From Leptotrichia sp. oral taxon 215 (GTDB lineage Bacteria; Fusobacteriota; Fusobacteriia; Fusobacteriales; Leptotrichiaceae), in the NCBI GenBank assembly GCA_905371725.1, contig CAJPML010000036.1:1-8236 (forward strand): a DNA stretch of 8,236 nt, written 5' to 3'. The translations under genes were made by a program, and so were the position numbers. Position 1 is the first letter of the stretch. Each line of letters opens with the position of its first letter. The notes under the pieces were generated by a model, which searched no databases, was not told the DNA's origin, and was given only the letters and a program-made list of their open reading frames with translations. Positions 6,321 to 8,236 of this stretch are shown here, piece by piece.

Positions 6321-6536
6321 ATGACCTTTTCAGAAGCGTTTACAGTAATAAGAGAAGATGGTGCAAAGGCAATGAGATTACCTAAGTGGAATAACGATGT
6401 TAGAGTAAAGGTTCAAAATCTTGATGGAACTCTATGTAACACACACCCTTACTTATATGTAGAAAGCAGATTTGGTAGAGTACCTTGGATTCCAAATTAT
6501 GTTGAGCTGTTTGCCAAAGAATGGGAAATAGTTTAA
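6321..6536 (+). CDS. DUF2829 / Tad2-like small protein
   Basis: The 71-residue protein starts MTFSEAF and ends WEIV. The family pattern is an N-terminal TFSEA helix, a basic A-M-R-L-P-x-W segment (15-22), a central beta region, and the C-terminal PWIPNYVELFAKEWEIV (55-71) with its PW-x-P and EW-x-V marks. This is the layout of DUF2829. Members of this family are common in phages and prophages, and some (Tad2) sequester the cyclic ADP-ribose signal of the Thoeris defence. Whether this copy binds a nucleotide signal is unknown. It stands alone between prs and pgi, flanked by terminators, with no phage gene and no thsA/thsB in view. It has no signal peptide or membrane segment. Family assignment is by motif memory and fairly sure; an anti-defence function is only a possibility. 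Confidence 0.75.
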   Translation: MTFSEAFTVIREDGAKAMRLPKWNNDVRVKVQNLDGTLCNTHPYLYVESRFGRVPWIPNYVELFAKEWEIV

Positions 6537-6549
6537 AAAAAATTTTAAG

Positions 6550-6607
6550 AAAAGTCACTCTTGTAATTATATGTCTGAAAATAGAGCATTTTGACGAGTG
6601 ACTTTTT
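6550..6607 (+). terminator. Two-tier terminator hairpin after the DUF2829 gene
   Basis: AAAAGTCACTC (6550-6560) pairs perfectly over 11 bp with GAGTGACTTTT (6596-6606), and the T run ends at 6607. The 35-nt loop contains a smaller hairpin, AAAAT (6578-6582) with ATTTT (6588-6592). The long loop is unusual for an intrinsic terminator, but the stem and T tract are good. Confidence 0.7.
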
Positions 6608-6615
6608 ATAGTGTC

Positions 6616-6644
6616 TTGAAAAATCTGTACTTTTTTGTTATACT
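6616..6644 (+). promoter_or_regulatory. Strong promoter for pgi
   Basis: TTGAAA (6616-6621, 5/6) and TATACT (6639-6644, 5/6) are separated by exactly 17 nt, and TG at 6636-6637 makes an extended -10. It follows directly after the upstream terminator. The predicted leader of pgi is about 125 nt. Confidence 0.75.
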
Positions 6645-6775
6645 TTAAAAAGATGGAGTACATATGACTATAACTTTTGTTCATAATATTTTTCTATAAT
6701 TTTATGAAAGCAAATAAAAACTTATACAAAAGTAAAATATAATTATATTTAAAATATGGAAAGGATGTAAAAAAG

Positions 6776-8131
6776 ATGAAATTGAATTTTAGTTATCAAT
6801 TTGCAAAAAATTTTATAAGCGATGAAGAAATAAAGCAGATAAAACCGTATGTTGAACTGGCAAATGAAGTTCTGGTATCAAAAAATGGGGCAGGAAATGA
6901 TTATCTTGGATGGCTGACATTGCCGGAGGATTATGATAAGGAAGAATTTGCAAGAATAAAAAAGGCTGCAGAAAAAATAAAATCTGATTCGGAAGTTCTT
7001 ATTGTAATAGGAATAGGTGGATCATATCTTGGAGCAAAAGCGGCGATTGAATTTTTATCACACAGTTTTTACAACAATCTGCCTAAGGAAAAAAGAAAAG
7101 GGCCTGAAATTTATTTTGCAGGAACAAATATGAGCGGAGTTTATTTAAATCACTTGATAGATTTAGTAGGAGACAGGGATTTTTCCGTAAATGTGATTTC
7201 AAAATCTGGAACTACAACTGAACCTGCAATAGCATTCAGAGTATTTAAGAAAATGCTTGAAGATAAATATGGCAAGGAAGAAGCAGGAAAAAGAATATAT
7301 GCCACAACGGATAAGGCTAGGGGAGCATTGAAAACACTTGCAGATGCAGAAGGATATGAAACATTTGTCGTACCTGACAATGTTGGAGGAAGATTTTCAG
7401 TCCTGACAGCAGTTGGGCTGCTTCCAATTGCAGCTGCTGGAATAGATATTGATGACCTGATGAAGGGAGCTGCAGATGCTGTAAAAGATTATAACGGAAA
7501 AACACTTGAAGATAACCAGACTTTACAGTATGCGGCAGTAAGAAATATTCTTCTTAGAAAAGGGAAAAATATAGAAATAATGGTAAATTATGAACCTAGA
7601 CTTCATTATTTTGCTGAATGGTGGAAACAGTTGTTTGGAGAGTCTGAAGGAAAAGGCGGAAAAGGCCTTTATCCATCTTCTGTAGATTTTTCAGCTGACT
7701 TGCATTCTTTAGGTCAATACATTCAGGAAGGTCAGAGAATGTTCTTTGAAACAGTGGTTTCAATAGAAAAGCCTGAATCAGAATATGTAATTGAAAAAGA
7801 TGCGGAAAATCTTGACGGGCTTAACTTCATAGCTGGAAAAACTTTGGATTATGTAAATAAAAAAGCTACTGACGGAGTTATATTGGCGCATATAGATGGA
7901 GGAGTTCCAAATCTTGGTGTAAATATACCTGAAGTTACCCCTTATCATTTAGGATATGCTTTCTACTTCTTTGAAAAAGCATGCGGAGTGAGCGGATATC
8001 TTCTTGGAGTGAACCCGTTTGATCAGCCGGGAGTTGAAGCGTATAAGAAAAATATGTTTGCACTGCTTGGAAAACCTGGATATGAAGAAGAAGGTAAAAA
8101 ACTTGAAGCAAAATTAAGCGAAATGAAATAA
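6776..8131 (+). CDS. pgi: Glucose-6-phosphate isomerase
   Basis: This cytoplasmic enzyme interconverts glucose 6-phosphate and fructose 6-phosphate in glycolysis and gluconeogenesis. It also feeds glucose 1-phosphate and hence sugar nucleotides such as dTDP-rhamnose. Its 451 residues match the short bacterial form seen in Firmicutes, about 450, rather than the 550-residue E. coli form. Marks include [14 protein letters not shown] (77-90), the phosphate-binding SKSGTTTEP (142-150), and [16 protein letters not shown] (202-217). The sugar-isomerase signature [14 protein letters not shown] (287-300) holds catalytic E289. DLHSLGQ (308-314) carries H310, and the C-terminal [14 protein letters not shown] (413-426) carries the active-site lysine. 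AAAGGA at 6760-6765 supports the ATG. No ordinary terminator follows; a second copy of the palindromic element begins 22 bases after the stop. Confidence 0.98.
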   Translation: MKLNFSYQFAKNFISDEEIKQIKPYVELANEVLVSKNGAGNDYLGWLTLPEDYDKEEFARIKKAAEKIKSDSEVLIVIGIGGSYLGAKAAIEFLSHSFYNNLPKEKRKGPEIYFAGTNMSGVYLNHLIDLVGDRDFSVNVISKSGTTTEPAIAFRVFKKMLEDKYGKEEAGKRIYATTDKARGALKTLADAEGYETFVVPDNVGGRFSVLTAVGLLPIAAAGIDIDDLMKGAADAVKDYNGKTLEDNQTLQYAAVRNILLRKGKNIEIMVNYEPRLHYFAEWWKQLFGESEGKGGKGLYPSSVDFSADLHSLGQYIQEGQRMFFETVVSIEKPESEYVIEKDAENLDGLNFIAGKTLDYVNKKATDGVILAHIDGGVPNLGVNIPEVTPYHLGYAFYFFEKACGVSGYLLGVNPFDQPGVEAYKKNMFALLGKPGYEEEGKKLEAKLSEMK

Positions 8132-8153
8132 AACTGAAAATAAATTATTTGAG

Positions 8154-8236
8154 GAGACTGTCTCAGAAAAATTGAAAAATAATGTAAAAATTGTATTTAT
8201 GAATTGTGAAATTTTAGCAAATGAACAAATATAGTT
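8154..8236. mobile_element. Second, partial copy of the MITE-like element (cut by window edge)
   Basis: GAGACTGTCTCAGAAA at 8154 matches the terminal repeat with few changes, and GAGACTGTCTC is itself a small palindrome. The following AAAAATAATGTAAAA (8175-8189) and TATTTATGAATT (8194-8205) are exact reverse complements of 4169-4183 and 4154-4165, so this copy enters from the equivalent of the right end. The other end is beyond the window. Confidence 0.75.

Noticed and set aside
6400..6684. 94-residue minus-strand frame across the DUF2829 gene and its terminator
   Set aside because: It is antisense to a recognised gene, runs through a terminator and promoter, and has no domain likeness.

Overview
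This is an AT-rich, strongly AGA-biased chromosomal window. Every supported gene lies on the + strand and most have a strong Shine-Dalgarno sequence. Base composition, gene style and the protein sequences suggest a member of the Fusobacteriota, most likely Leptotrichia or a close relative. That placement rests on overall resemblance, not on a marker gene.

Region 1 (1-3862) is a surface-polysaccharide locus. It encodes three of the four dTDP-L-rhamnose enzymes: RfbD at 70-927, RfbB at 2080-3288 and RfbC at 3290-3862. RfbA is not in the window and may lie upstream. A secreted family-16 glycoside hydrolase (1052-2047) sits between rfbD and rfbB. An intrinsic terminator follows rfbD and overlaps a candidate promoter for a tight GH16-rfbB-rfbC unit.

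Region 2 (3863-4236) has no gene. It holds a 331-bp non-coding element with perfect 18-bp terminal inverted repeats and a near-palindromic interior. It also carries an extra tandem left-half copy. It resembles a MITE, and a diverged copy starts just after the last gene (8154 to the window edge).

Region 3 (4237-5067) encodes a family-2 glycosyltransferase of the rhamnosyltransferase type, a plausible user of the dTDP-rhamnose made by region 1.

Region 4 (5068-8131) is mainly housekeeping: prs (PRPP synthetase) and pgi (glucose-6-phosphate isomerase). Between them is a small stand-alone gene for a DUF2829/Tad2-like protein, a fold known mostly from phages, where some members counter the Thoeris defence. 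Each transcription unit here has a visible promoter, and the first two genes have terminators.

I see no rRNA, tRNA, CRISPR array, transposase gene or complete defence system. The least ordinary items are the nested palindromic element with its second copy, the isolated Tad2-like gene, and the secreted glucanase inside a rhamnose operon. None of them amounts to a clearly new system.
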